From an uncultured bacterium (GTDB lineage: Bacteria; Bacillota; Clostridia; Oscillospirales; Ruminococcaceae), in the NCBI GenBank assembly GCA_934875375.1, contig CAKXHL010000012.1, positions 286 to 64,285 on the forward strand: a stretch of DNA of 64,000 bases, in the 5' to 3' direction. A program made the translations under genes and the position numbers. Of the stretch, positions 24,262 through 32,844 are shown piece by piece. The notes beneath the pieces were generated by a model, which worked only from the letters and a program-made list of their open reading frames with translations, ran no database searches and was not told the DNA's origin. Within the stretch, counting starts at the first letter, position 1; each line of letters starts with the position of its first letter.

Positions 24262-25434
24262 TCACCGAATCTTTCGGCACTCCAAATAAAATCGCTTATC
24301 TGGTGCGCTTCCCACGGAAAAACTCTTCCGGCACAGCACGCCATGACGCGCCACATCGGGAAAAAGTTTCTCTTTATCGAATTTCTTCCAAGCAATCGCC
24401 AGCCGATCCGATGCCTGACCCAACCGTCGACAGTCAGCCTCTCCATGGATGTATTCCAGCTGCGCTTCGGGGTGCTGGCTCAGCCATTCATCCAGCATTG
24501 GCTGCAGCTTCTGCAGCTCAGGCGGGTTTTCAGCGTCGAAATCCAAATCATGTTGCACTGCTTTGGGATCCACACCCATCAGCAGCCGGTGAATCGGTTC
24601 AAAAGCCAGCGCCGAATCATATAGATTCACCAGTTCCACTAAGCCGAACCGGGCGGGGTGCCATTCCCGTTCGTCTGCCGTTAAACTGGTTTTCAGCGTA
24701 TCCCAGTGAGCTTTGGCTGCGGCAAACGAATGATTGCCGTCCCCCATGGCGTATAACATTCCATCAAAAACTTCTTCTTTTAGAGAAAGCAGCACATCTG
24801 CTACCATGTCAAAAATACTTTCTTCTTTCAAAAGCCATCCTTTTAGCCGTCCGCTGTTCATCATTAAAGGAAAATCGTAAAAAGGTTCTCTGTTGGCTGT
24901 CATACGGTCCAATCCGCCCATCAGCCGGTTTTTCCGGTCATCCAGCAGCACCATGATATGCGGCATTTCCAAGGTCGCTTCCGCACGAATGGCCACGCGG
25001 GCGGGCAACCGCTCCAGAATGGTCCTTTCGGTTGCCCGGATCAGCGAGGAGGAACCGGGAGTAAAATCATACTGTTCCAAATCCAGTGACAGAACCAGTC
25101 CCCGACGAATGCCTGTTGTAGTGGTTCGATGCAAAAACATCATCCCTTCGCCGATTTCCCGAAGCGTTCCATCCGTCAGATATTGCTCCATTCGCCCCGG
25201 CACTGCTTGGGCATGGGTCTGATTTTTTCCCAGCCAAGCCTCCGGCATCATGAGCTGCAAAGCGGATGGCGCAGACCCCACGAAATTCTGCACTGCATCC
25301 CAATATTCCTTCTGCGCGCTGTACTGATCGCAGGCGACTACCGCGAATTTCTGCAGATTGACCTGCTGCTGCGGAAACCACAGCCGCGGTACCGCCGCAC
25401 CAACGCTGGCCAATTTTTCCCTTGTTGTTCTCAT
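24262..25434 (-). CDS. DUF1015-family protein
   Basis: The 390-residue protein belongs to DUF1015, whose members often accompany serine biosynthesis genes in clostridia. Characteristic stretches are FAVVACDQYSAQKEYW near the start, LVLSLDLEQYDFTPGSSSLIRATE, LPARVAIRAEA and the signature YAMGDGNHSFAAAKAHWD. No enzyme activity is established for the group, as far as I know. Its ATG overlaps the serA stop (ATGA), so translation is coupled to serA. This strong link suggests a role tied to serine or phosphohydroxypyruvate metabolism, for example as a kinase or repair enzyme, but that is a guess. Confidence 0.8.
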   Translation of the reverse strand: MRTTREKLASVGAAVPRLWFPQQQVNLQKFAVVACDQYSAQKEYWDAVQNFVGSAPSALQLMMPEAWLGKNQTHAQAVPGRMEQYLTDGTLREIGEGMMFLHRTTTTGIRRGLVLSLDLEQYDFTPGSSSLIRATERTILERLPARVAIRAEATLEMPHIMVLLDDRKNRLMGGLDRMTANREPFYDFPLMMNSGRLKGWLLKEESIFDMVADVLLSLKEEVFDGMLYAMGDGNHSFAAAKAHWDTLKTSLTADEREWHPARFGLVELVNLYDSALAFEPIHRLLMGVDPKAVQHDLDFDAENPPELQKLQPMLDEWLSQHPEAQLEYIHGEADCRRLGQASDRLAIAWKKFDKEKLFPDVARHGVLCRKSFSVGSAPDKRFYLECRKIR

Positions 25435-26609
25435 TGTCCATCTCCAATCAGGCGGACTCTCACCACGCCGTCAATATCTGCCAGCGCGTCCAGGCATTCC
25501 TGGGACGGCTGTTCCAATAAATCAATCAATGTATAAGCCCAGGCGCCACGGCTGTGGTTCAGCATATGCTCGATGTTGAGACAGTTTTGGGCCAGTACCG
25601 CCGTAATCTGCCCCACCATATTGGTTACGTTTCGGTTGATGATGGCAATGCGCCATCCCTCCCCGCGAGGATATTCGCAATCCGGAAAATTGACGCTGTT
25701 TTTGATGTTGCCGTTGCCTAGATATTCTTCCAGCTGGGCGGCAGCCATCCGCGCGCAGTTCTCTTCTGCTTCCGGTGTCGATGCGCCCAAATGCGGCATT
25801 GCGATTACATTGTCCATGCCGATAATCCGGTCATCCGGGAAATCGGTTACATATCGGCCAAGCTGTCCGGACTGCAAAGCCGCTAACACCGTATCGTCTT
25901 CGATCAATCCGCCCCGGGCGAAGTTGAGCAGTACTGCGCCGGGCTTCATGGCGGCAAGCGCCTGCCCATTCATCATCCCCTTGGTCTTGGGGGTCTGGGG
26001 CAGATGCAATGTAACAAAATCGCTTTTGCCCAACAACTCTTCCCGGGTCTTTGCAAGTTTCACGTTGCGGGATAGCCGCAGCGCTGCGTCCACCGATAAA
26101 AACGGGTCATAGCCAATAACATCCATCCCCAGCGCCACCGCTGCGTTAGCCACCATCACGCCGATGGCTCCCAGTCCGATCACGCCCAAGGTCTTTCCAG
26201 CGATCTCTCCACCGACAAAATCCTTCTTGGCCTTTTCCATCCGTTTATCCACATCAGCGGCCCCCTCGTCGTGCTGCCGCTGTACCCACTGAATTCCCGG
26301 CACAATCCGCCGGCAGGCCAGCATCATGCCGCACAGCACCAGTTCCTTGACCGCATTGGCATTGGCGCCGGGCGTATTGAATACAACAATCCCTTCTTCG
26401 CTGCATCGATCTACCGGGATGTTGTTGACACCGGCACCCGCCCGGGCGATGGCCAAAAGCTGCTTGGGAAATTGGATCCGTCCCAGTTCGGCGGAACGGA
26501 CCAGCGCCACGTCGTAGTTCTCCCCATCCTCTATAAAACGATAGCAGTCCTGGGGCATTTGGGTATAGACAATATCGGAAATGGGGTTAAATTTTTTTAC
26601 CGTTAACAT
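25431..26609 (-). CDS. serA: D-3-phosphoglycerate dehydrogenase
   Basis: The 392-residue enzyme carries out the first step of serine synthesis, oxidation of 3-phosphoglycerate to 3-phosphohydroxypyruvate with NAD+. The Rossmann motif GVIGLGAIG is central, the substrate Arg is in NFARGG, and the catalytic pair is Glu in TPEAEEN and His in PHLGAS. The C-terminal 75 residues are an ACT domain (RIAIINRNVTNMVGQITAVLAQ), which could bind serine for feedback inhibition. It lies 14 bases after serC and overlaps DUF1015, inside one operon. Confidence 0.93.
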   Translation of the reverse strand: MLTVKKFNPISDIVYTQMPQDCYRFIEDGENYDVALVRSAELGRIQFPKQLLAIARAGAGVNNIPVDRCSEEGIVVFNTPGANANAVKELVLCGMMLACRRIVPGIQWVQRQHDEGAADVDKRMEKAKKDFVGGEIAGKTLGVIGLGAIGVMVANAAVALGMDVIGYDPFLSVDAALRLSRNVKLAKTREELLGKSDFVTLHLPQTPKTKGMMNGQALAAMKPGAVLLNFARGGLIEDDTVLAALQSGQLGRYVTDFPDDRIIGMDNVIAMPHLGASTPEAEENCARMAAAQLEEYLGNGNIKNSVNFPDCEYPRGEGWRIAIINRNVTNMVGQITAVLAQNCLNIEHMLNHSRGAWAYTLIDLLEQPSQECLDALADIDGVVRVRLIGDGQ

Positions 26610-26623
26610 CGAAAACTCCTCCT

Positions 26624-27712
26624 TTATTTACGCAAGCCCGCTTCGTAATCCCTCATGCAGGCCGCCAGTGCCTCCACGCCCTCTTTGGGCATGCCGTTGT
26701 AAATCGACGCCCGGCACCCGCCAACGCTGCGGTGCCCTTTCAAATTGATCATACCTCGTCCCTGCGCCATCTGTAAAAATGCCTTGGTGTCTTCCGGGGT
26801 CGGCAATGTAAAGGTTACGTTCATGATGGACCGATCCTCTTTCGCCACCGGGTTTTGGAAAATTTCGGACTGTTCAATCAGGTCATACAGCAGCGCCGCT
26901 TTTTCCCGGTTGCGCTGCTCCATCGCTGCCACACCACCCATTTTTTCCACCCACTGGAACATCAGGCCCGCCATATAAATGGAAAAACAGGGCGGCGTGT
27001 TATACATGGAATGATTCTCTGCCATAACTTTATAACGCAACATCGTCGGTACAATGGGATCTACTTCTCTCTCCAGCAAGTCACGGCGGAGGATTACGAC
27101 CGTCAGGCCGGCAGGGCCCATATTTTTTTGGGCGCCGGCATAAATCAGCGTATGGGCCGTCACATCAATCTCGCGACCAAGGATCGCGCTGGACCAGTCG
27201 GTTACCAACGGAATACCGCCGGTCTCGGGCAGGGTATTGTAGCAGGTGCCGAAAATGGTGTTGTTGCCGGTAATATGTAAATAAGCCGCATCCGGGCTCA
27301 ACAACTCCGGTGTGATTTTCGGAATGTAGGAAAAAGTATCCGCCTTCGAAGAAGTAACTGCAACCGCTTTTCCCCATCGTTCATCCTCTGCCAGCGCCTT
27401 GCCCGCAAACTGGCCGGTAACTGCATAGTTGGTAGTCTGTCCCCGTCTTGCCAGATTCATCGGAACAGCGGAAAACTGCATAGAAGCGCCACCCTGCAAA
27501 AACAACACCGCATAATCATCCGGAATGTGCATCAGTCTGCGCAGGGAACTTTCTGCATCGGCGATGATTTTTTCAAAAGCGGCAGAACGATGGCTCATTT
27601 CCATCACGCTGCACCCTGCGCCGGGATAAGAAATCAGATCTTCTTTTGCCTGCTGTAAAATCTCAACCGGCATCATCGAAGGGCCTGCAGAAAAATTGTA
27701 AACGCGTTCCAT
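26624..27712 (-). CDS. serC: Phosphoserine aminotransferase
   Basis: The 362-residue PLP enzyme converts 3-phosphohydroxypyruvate and glutamate to phosphoserine. It starts with YNFSAGPSMMPVEILQQ, as SerC proteins do. The PLP lysine is in YAGAQKNMGPAG, and HRSVGGCRASIYNGMP forms the conserved C-terminal region. Length is as in the family. It is the first structural gene of serC-serA-DUF1015. A terminator and a Ser/Cys-rich leader peptide lie directly upstream, so expression is probably set by attenuation. No serB phosphatase is in the window. Confidence 0.95.
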   Translation of the reverse strand: MERVYNFSAGPSMMPVEILQQAKEDLISYPGAGCSVMEMSHRSAAFEKIIADAESSLRRLMHIPDDYAVLFLQGGASMQFSAVPMNLARRGQTTNYAVTGQFAGKALAEDERWGKAVAVTSSKADTFSYIPKITPELLSPDAAYLHITGNNTIFGTCYNTLPETGGIPLVTDWSSAILGREIDVTAHTLIYAGAQKNMGPAGLTVVILRRDLLEREVDPIVPTMLRYKVMAENHSMYNTPPCFSIYMAGLMFQWVEKMGGVAAMEQRNREKAALLYDLIEQSEIFQNPVAKEDRSIMNVTFTLPTPEDTKAFLQMAQGRGMINLKGHRSVGGCRASIYNGMPKEGVEALAACMRDYEAGLRK

Positions 27713-27744
27713 TTGTCATGACCTCCAAATTTAAAAACACAAAC

Positions 27745-27777
27745 AAAAAAGCCGAAGAGCGTATGCTCTTCGGCTTT
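27745..27777 (-). terminator. Attenuator terminator in the serC leader
   Basis: Thirteen-base arms (27765-27777 and 27748-27760) with loop GTAT on the plus strand; on the minus strand a U6 run follows. It lies 33 bases before ATG of serC and after the leader peptide, so transcription must pass it to reach serC. Confidence 0.8.
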
Positions 27778-27837
27778 CACGACAGATCAAGATTGTCCGG
27801 CTTTCCATTTCCTGCTGTTCATTCAAGGCCTTGACAA

Positions 27838-27930
27838 TCAATCGTTCCGAAAAAAGCGTACGCCAAGCGCAGGCACTACCGAAGTGTCTGAACAACAAGA
27901 TGATGAAATTGCAGTAAAGCAAACTTTCAT
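27838..27930 (-). CDS. Putative Ser/Cys-rich leader peptide of the serC-serA operon (30 aa)
   Basis: ATG 27930 is preceded by GGAAAGGA about nine bases upstream and lies some 34 bases after the -10 box. The peptide contains ISSSCCSD: codons TCA TCA TCT TGT TGT TCA in a row, with a further TCG soon after. Five of 30 residues are Ser and three are Cys. The stop is followed by a segment with complementary stretches (GATTGTC and GACAATC) and then by the terminator. This is the layout of a ribosome-mediated attenuator: shortage of charged tRNA-Ser or tRNA-Cys would stall the ribosome and favour readthrough into serC. Experimental proof is lacking. Confidence 0.6.
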   Translation of the reverse strand: MKVCFTAISSSCCSDTSVVPALGVRFFRND

Positions 27931-27963
27931 CTGCGTACGTCCTTTCCAAAAGTTTATGGAGCT

Positions 27964-27992
27964 ATCTTACATCTATCTTATGTGGCTGTCAA
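27964..27992 (-). promoter_or_regulatory. Promoter of the serC leader
   Basis: On the minus strand a perfect TTGACA (27992-27987) and TAAGAT (27969-27964), spacer 17. It defines a leader of about 240 bases before serC. Confidence 0.8.
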
Positions 27993-28008
27993 GGATTTTT
28001 ATGCATTT

Positions 28009-29319
28009 TTATTTTTCTTTATCCCGTAACCGAAGGCTGCAAAGATACATGGCGGCCAAAAACTCCTCGGTCACCGCTGAGCAGAGTACCCGGACAGCCG
28101 CTGGGGAAAAGCGGTCTTCCATCATTTCCTCCAAACAGCGGCAGCAGTATAAAAGCACCAGCTGCTTCTCCAGCCCGACCAGATGCCGTGTCAATTCCTT
28201 GGACGACCGAGCAGCCAGAATCTCCGGGATTTTTTCCACGTCCTGCTCCAGCTTTTCATAGTTTTCGGCTAACTTTTCTTCCATTGACCGGGCCGTATAC
28301 TCCTCCAACGGAGTCAAATTCAAAAACCTCGCCGCCGCCTCGCAACAGGCCAGTGCAATATTGATATCATCCAATCTCCCATCCTGCCGATCCAAAAGCT
28401 GCCGTAGCTTTCTCTGCGCTCTGGCCTGTGCAGGATAGACGTTTCCGGGGATCAGGTACATTCCGCTTTTCGCCAGCAAAAGTTCCGCCTGTCTTTCCAC
28501 TCTCCGGTGCAGCGCGGCCGTTTCACCGGGTAAAAAGGTATATAGGCAGCCTTCCCGTTTTCCAAACGCTTTCAGGGTTTCCAAATACCCCAGCCGGATA
28601 TTCCGAGCGGTTACATCACTGTCGAACAACAAAAAAATCCCCAAATCCCACCGGCTTTTTAAGTACCGCAATCGCACTGCGGGAAAATTCATCTTTCGCA
28701 CAATACCAATTGCCTCTAAATCCACCGCCACAACATCGTCGGCACCCATTTCCACCGCCATCTTCACCGGCACATTATCCGAATATCCGCCGTCGATATA
28801 GGTTTTTTCGCCGATGACCCGCGCCTTCATGGCTGGGAAACAGGCAGCGCTGGCCATCAGATAGTCCACCATTTCTCCCTCGGGGACTGTCTCTTTTGTC
28901 AGGATTTTGGGTTCCAACCGGGGATATTCCACCGTCATAAATCCAAACGCCACCTGCGAAGCGCGCAATTTTTGCTCATCAATATAAGCCCGCAGCATCT
29001 GCTCCAGCGGCCGCGGATCGGCGCCGCCGTTTTTGACGATCTCGCTGATAAAGGCGCTCACCTTACTAGTGAGATCCTTTCTGCCTTCTATTTTATCTGT
29101 AACCGCCACATCCATCACATCGCGGGTCTTGAGCTTCTGCCACATCTTCTGAGCCAACTCATAATCATTTTGCACCATCAGTGCGCCGTTGAGCGCTCCT
29201 ACTGAGGTGCCGGTGACAATTTTGTAGTCAAAGTCCAACTCCCGCAGTGCTTTCCAAACACCCACCTGATAGGATCCACGGGATCCCCCGCCGCCCAGTA
29301 CTACTGCTTTTTTCCCCAT
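28009..29319 (-). CDS. Patatin-like phospholipase
   Basis: The 436-residue protein has the patatin fold with a Ser-Asp dyad. It shows the oxyanion loop GGGGSRGSYQVG at residues 10-21, the nucleophile elbow GTSVG and the catalytic Asp in DGGYSDNVPV. Such enzymes hydrolyse membrane lipids or lysophospholipids. The C-terminal 180 residues are helical and of unknown role. ATG 29319 follows GAGGAGGGCTG; the frame extends upstream to 29400 without a better start. It has no signal peptide, so it should be cytoplasmic. It precedes the serC leader in the same direction, without an obvious terminator between them. Confidence 0.85.
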   Translation of the reverse strand: MGKKAVVLGGGGSRGSYQVGVWKALRELDFDYKIVTGTSVGALNGALMVQNDYELAQKMWQKLKTRDVMDVAVTDKIEGRKDLTSKVSAFISEIVKNGGADPRPLEQMLRAYIDEQKLRASQVAFGFMTVEYPRLEPKILTKETVPEGEMVDYLMASAACFPAMKARVIGEKTYIDGGYSDNVPVKMAVEMGADDVVAVDLEAIGIVRKMNFPAVRLRYLKSRWDLGIFLLFDSDVTARNIRLGYLETLKAFGKREGCLYTFLPGETAALHRRVERQAELLLAKSGMYLIPGNVYPAQARAQRKLRQLLDRQDGRLDDINIALACCEAAARFLNLTPLEEYTARSMEEKLAENYEKLEQDVEKIPEILAARSSKELTRHLVGLEKQLVLLYCCRCLEEMMEDRFSPAAVRVLCSAVTEEFLAAMYLCSLRLRDKEK

Positions 29320-29549
29320 ATCAGCCCTCCTCTTTTGCGTGGCAAAAGCCTTTTCCTCGCAATCTTCCCGCTTTTCCGTAAAGATTTTATTCCATCCCAT
29401 TGACAGACAACCCTATTTTTTGCTATACTGGTCAAACTACATAATACATATTAATACAATTTCTTGCGATACCAAATTCGTTGTTTTTTCACAATCCATG
29501 TATTTTCAAAGCCGTTCAGGCCGATTTTACCACAAAGAAAGGAGCCGTT

Positions 29550-30917
29550 ATGTCGAAGCTGAACGTCAGAAGTTTTTTTGGTGACAAATTCTTTTACAAA
29601 GAAGTGACTGGAATCGCCCTCCCCATTATGGCACAGCAGTTTGTTACCTCCTTTGTCAATCTGATCGATAACGTCATGGTCGGCGGCGTTGGCCAGACTG
29701 CGCTGACCGCCGTCACAGTTGCCAACCGCTTTTATATGATTGCTTCCTCTATCATGTTTGGGCTGTGCGGCGCCGCTGGCATCTACATTGCTCAAAACTA
29801 CGGTGCCGGCAAGAATGAGCGATGCCAGAAAATTCTCAACATCAACCTTTCTGTGGGGTTTGTCATCATGGCCCTTTTCACCAGTGTACTGTTCGCCGCC
29901 CCCGAATGGACCATTCATCTGTTTTCCCGCACGCCGGAAATCGTTGATCTCGGCTTAGAATACATTGTCTTCGCCAAATACACCTACATTCCTTATGGTA
30001 TTTCCATTACCTGCATGATGGCAATGCGCGCCATTGGGCTGAATAAAATCCAGCTGAAAGTTGGTATCATTACGGTACTGACCAATACTATCTTAAACTA
30101 TATCCTGATTTATGGCAAGCTGGGTGTGCCGGCTATGGGTGTCAAAGGCGCTGCGCTGGCCACCATGATCGCCCGTCTGCTGGAAATGATCATTTATCTG
30201 ATGCTTCTAATCCGTCAGCAGCACTTCTACAAGCTGGATCTCAAGGGTTTGATTTTTCTGGATTGGAATCTGATGAAAAGTATGCTGGCCAAAGCGATCC
30301 CTCTAACTGCCAACGAGCTGTTTTTCTCGATCGGCACTTCTTTGGTGTTCAAATCTTATATGCGCACCGATGAATTGCTGGTAGCGGCCATTTCAGTGGT
30401 TGATACAGTTATGAATCTGGCATTCATCGTCTTTGGCGGTCTTTCTTCTGCTGTTGCAATCTTTATCGGGGGAAAACTGGGGGCAGGCAAGCTGGAGGAA
30501 GCCAAAGCGGACGCCAAAAAAATTATTGTTTTCGGCGTAATGGTTTCCATTGTGTTGGGGGCAATTTTATTCTGTGTCGCACCCTATATCCACAATCTTT
30601 ATGTCCTCAGTGATGAAGCGATCCACGCGCTGGAGGTGCTCATCCGCATTAAAAGCTGCCTGATGCCCATTTATGTCGTCAACGTCTGCACTTTCTTTGT
30701 GCTGCGCGCTGGAGGGGATACTTTCTCCACAATGCTGATTGATTCTGGTTATCTGTGGGTCGGTCCGGTGACGATTTCTACCCTTTTGTCCATTTTTACT
30801 CCAATTGGCGTTGTCCCACTGTATATCACCATTGAACTACTGGATCTGGTAAAAATGTTCGTTGCGTTCTGGTTTTTAAAACGAGGCCGTTGGGTCCGCA
30901 ACCTGGCTGCTGATTAA
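29550..30917 (+). CDS. MATE-family efflux protein
   Basis: The 455-residue protein has two six-helix halves and MATE motifs (IALPIMAQQFVTSFVNLIDNVMVGGVGQTALTAV; AKAIPLTANELFFSIGTSLVF). It exports unknown compounds in exchange for cations. ATG 29550 follows AGAAAGGAGC; an in-frame start at 29481 lacks such a site. It is followed after about 57 bases by a serine hydrolase gene with its own ribosome binding site, so the two may be co-transcribed. Confidence 0.85.
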   Translation: MSKLNVRSFFGDKFFYKEVTGIALPIMAQQFVTSFVNLIDNVMVGGVGQTALTAVTVANRFYMIASSIMFGLCGAAGIYIAQNYGAGKNERCQKILNINLSVGFVIMALFTSVLFAAPEWTIHLFSRTPEIVDLGLEYIVFAKYTYIPYGISITCMMAMRAIGLNKIQLKVGIITVLTNTILNYILIYGKLGVPAMGVKGAALATMIARLLEMIIYLMLLIRQQHFYKLDLKGLIFLDWNLMKSMLAKAIPLTANELFFSIGTSLVFKSYMRTDELLVAAISVVDTVMNLAFIVFGGLSSAVAIFIGGKLGAGKLEEAKADAKKIIVFGVMVSIVLGAILFCVAPYIHNLYVLSDEAIHALEVLIRIKSCLMPIYVVNVCTFFVLRAGGDTFSTMLIDSGYLWVGPVTISTLLSIFTPIGVVPLYITIELLDLVKMFVAFWFLKRGRWVRNLAAD

Positions 30918-30974
30918 TAGACATTTGTGGGCCGGGAGCATCGTCTTTCGGCCTTGTTTTTTTTAGGAGGAAAA

Positions 30975-32351
30975 ATGATGCCACTTTCTCTTTCGCTCGG
31001 TTCTTTGTTTGAGGCTTACGTCAAAAAAGTTATGTACACTTATGATGCCAGCGGCATCGCCGTCGCTATTGTCGATCGGGAACAGCCGGTAAGGGAATTG
31101 TTTTTCGGTTTCCGCGATCAGGAGCAAAAACGTCTCATTGACCAGGATACCATCTTTGGACTGGCATCCGTCACCAAATCCTTTACCTGCCTAGCGGTCT
31201 TGCAGCTGGCGCAACAGGGAAAAGTTGACCTGGATGCTCCGGTCAGCCGCTATATTCCCGCTTTTCAAAATGCCCATCGCGAAAAACCGGTGCTGGTTCG
31301 CCATCTGATGAGTCATGCCGGTAGCTTCTGGCCGGTAGAACGCAAAACAGTGGAACCACTGGCCCGAAGGATGGGGCTGTGGAACAGCGGCGTCGATCTG
31401 GCTTACAGCGCTGCCTTTTCTCAAGCCGCAGTGCAGGAAGTCTGTGCGGACCTGGACGCACAGCAAACACCGCTGGGGGAACCCGGTGAGTATCTCAGCT
31501 ATTCCAATGACAGTTTCGGCCTTTTATCCGATATTATCCGAACACAGGGCACAGAGGATACCTATGCCGATTATATGAAAAAGCATGTTTTGCAGCCATT
31601 GGGTATGAGCCGCAGCGGATGCGGCTTTCTTTTCCCTGCCCGTGATTCCAATGCTGCGATTCTGTACGAAAAGCGCGACGACAAACTGCTGATTACCCGG
31701 GATTACCACGATAATGCGTTTGTTATGATGGGCGGAGGCGCCATGAAGTCCACCCTCCGGGATATGGAACGCTATCTTCAGCTTTTTCTGCGCCGGGGAG
31801 AACCTTTGCTTTCGCCGGACTCCTTTCGGCGCATGACAGCAGCTTACGTTTCTTACCGGCCTAGTGTTGGCTATGGATATGGACTTTCCGTAGGCCAACT
31901 GGCTGGATATCCGGTATACGGACACGGCGGCAGCCTAACGGGCGTGTCCTCCGCCATCAGTTTCTGTCCCGATGCTGGATACGGGGTCGTCGTGCTGTGC
32001 AACACCACCGGTGTCCCCGCCACTTCGATTGCCGAAGCCGCTATGCTCTGGTGCCTTGGGAAAAATCCCTGCCCCGTAGAACCGAAAGCCTGCGAGCCTT
32101 GGGCGCAGGATCTTCAGCGCAGAGCCTGCGGCAGATATGTTTCTGCCGAGGGTGATACCGTTGAAATCACAATGAACAGCACGGATCTGGAGGTTCTTTC
32201 CTCCGGCAAACCCCGTCCTTACCGTTTTTCAGAGCCCGGTGTTTTATTCCTTCAGTCCAAAATGACCTGGTCGGATTTGACCTTGTTTCCCAACGCACAG
32301 GGAGAAATCTTTGCCGTGCGGTATGGCGGACGGATGCTATCGCGGGTATAA
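30975..32351 (+). CDS. Serine hydrolase of the beta-lactamase/penicillin-binding family
   Basis: The 458-residue protein has the class C beta-lactamase-like fold: SVTK (SxxK nucleophile) near residue 71, YSN (YxN) in the middle, and HGGSLTGVS as the third motif. A C-terminal domain of about 90 residues resembles the small lipocalin-like extensions of such hydrolases. It lacks a signal peptide, so it may act inside the cell as an esterase or amidase rather than as an antibiotic resistance enzyme. ATG 30975 follows TAGGAGGAAAA. Confidence 0.8.
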   Translation: MMPLSLSLGSLFEAYVKKVMYTYDASGIAVAIVDREQPVRELFFGFRDQEQKRLIDQDTIFGLASVTKSFTCLAVLQLAQQGKVDLDAPVSRYIPAFQNAHREKPVLVRHLMSHAGSFWPVERKTVEPLARRMGLWNSGVDLAYSAAFSQAAVQEVCADLDAQQTPLGEPGEYLSYSNDSFGLLSDIIRTQGTEDTYADYMKKHVLQPLGMSRSGCGFLFPARDSNAAILYEKRDDKLLITRDYHDNAFVMMGGGAMKSTLRDMERYLQLFLRRGEPLLSPDSFRRMTAAYVSYRPSVGYGYGLSVGQLAGYPVYGHGGSLTGVSSAISFCPDAGYGVVVLCNTTGVPATSIAEAAMLWCLGKNPCPVEPKACEPWAQDLQRRACGRYVSAEGDTVEITMNSTDLEVLSSGKPRPYRFSEPGVLFLQSKMTWSDLTLFPNAQGEIFAVRYGGRMLSRV

Positions 32352-32389
32352 AGTACGCAGCCCCTCTCCCATCCCAAACCGTTTGATGC

Positions 32390-32419
32390 AAAAAAGGAAG
32401 GCTGACGCCTTCCTTTTTT
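32390..32419. terminator. Bidirectional terminator
   Basis: AAAAAAGGAAGGC-TGAC-GCCTTCCTTTTTT between the serine hydrolase and the converging PAS gene. Confidence 0.85.
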
Positions 32420-32424
32420 ATCGG

Positions 32425-32774
32425 TTATTTTTGCAAGTTTAACTCAAACCGCTCAAAAAATCCGATCAGATTCCCCTTTTCATCCCGAACCCCCTGCATA
32501 TAATAGCGTTGATTGCGGGCATTTACACCGATGAAAACTTCTTTTCCGTCGCTCTTCATTTTTTCATAGGCCACTTTGATCCGCTCCCGGGACACCTCCC
32601 GATCGTGACAGTCAAACAGACTTTTTCCAATTAGATCTCGGTAACCCCCCTTTCCTGATAGTAATGATATTGGGCATACCGGTTCAAGTAGCGGATGATA
32701 TAATCATTATCTACAAATACAATTGGATAAGGATAACTGTCCAAAATTCCTTTTAAAATCGTCTTTTCGTCCAT
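32425..32774 (-). pseudogene. Single PAS-domain protein with a frameshift in a G-run
   Basis: ATG 32774 follows GGAGAAAATGCAAC. The reading starts as a PAS sensor domain (LDSYPYPIVFVDNDYIIRYLNRYAQYHYYQERG). It then terminates at EI, while the second half (DLIGKSLFDCHDREVSRERI, YYMQGVRDEKGNLIGFFERFEL) continues in another frame to TAA 32425. One base added to the G6 run near 32645-32650 restores a 117-residue protein. Such short PAS proteins bind haem, flavin or small ligands and often act as signalling partners. The gene is downstream of purL, with a long palindrome between. The break could be a recent mutation, a phase-variable tract or a sequencing error. Confidence 0.65.
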
Positions 32775-32807
32775 TGTTGCATTTTCTCCTTTTTTCCGGA
32801 AATGAGA

Positions 32808-32835
32808 AGCCGAAAGCAGAATTCTGCTTTCGGCT
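32808..32835. repeat. Perfect 28-base palindrome after purL
   Basis: Fourteen-base arms meet without a loop, centred on GAATTC. It lies between the purL stop and the PAS gene. No U-tract follows on the minus strand, so it is either a weak terminator, an RNA processing or stability element, or a protein-binding site. Confidence 0.55.
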
Positions 32836-32844
32836 CTTTTCTGT

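Noticed and set aside
27838..27930. T-box riboswitch upstream of serC
   Set aside because: The only resemblance is GGTAGTGCC; the T-box core AGGGTGGTACCGCG, the specifier loop and the AG bulge are not recognisable.
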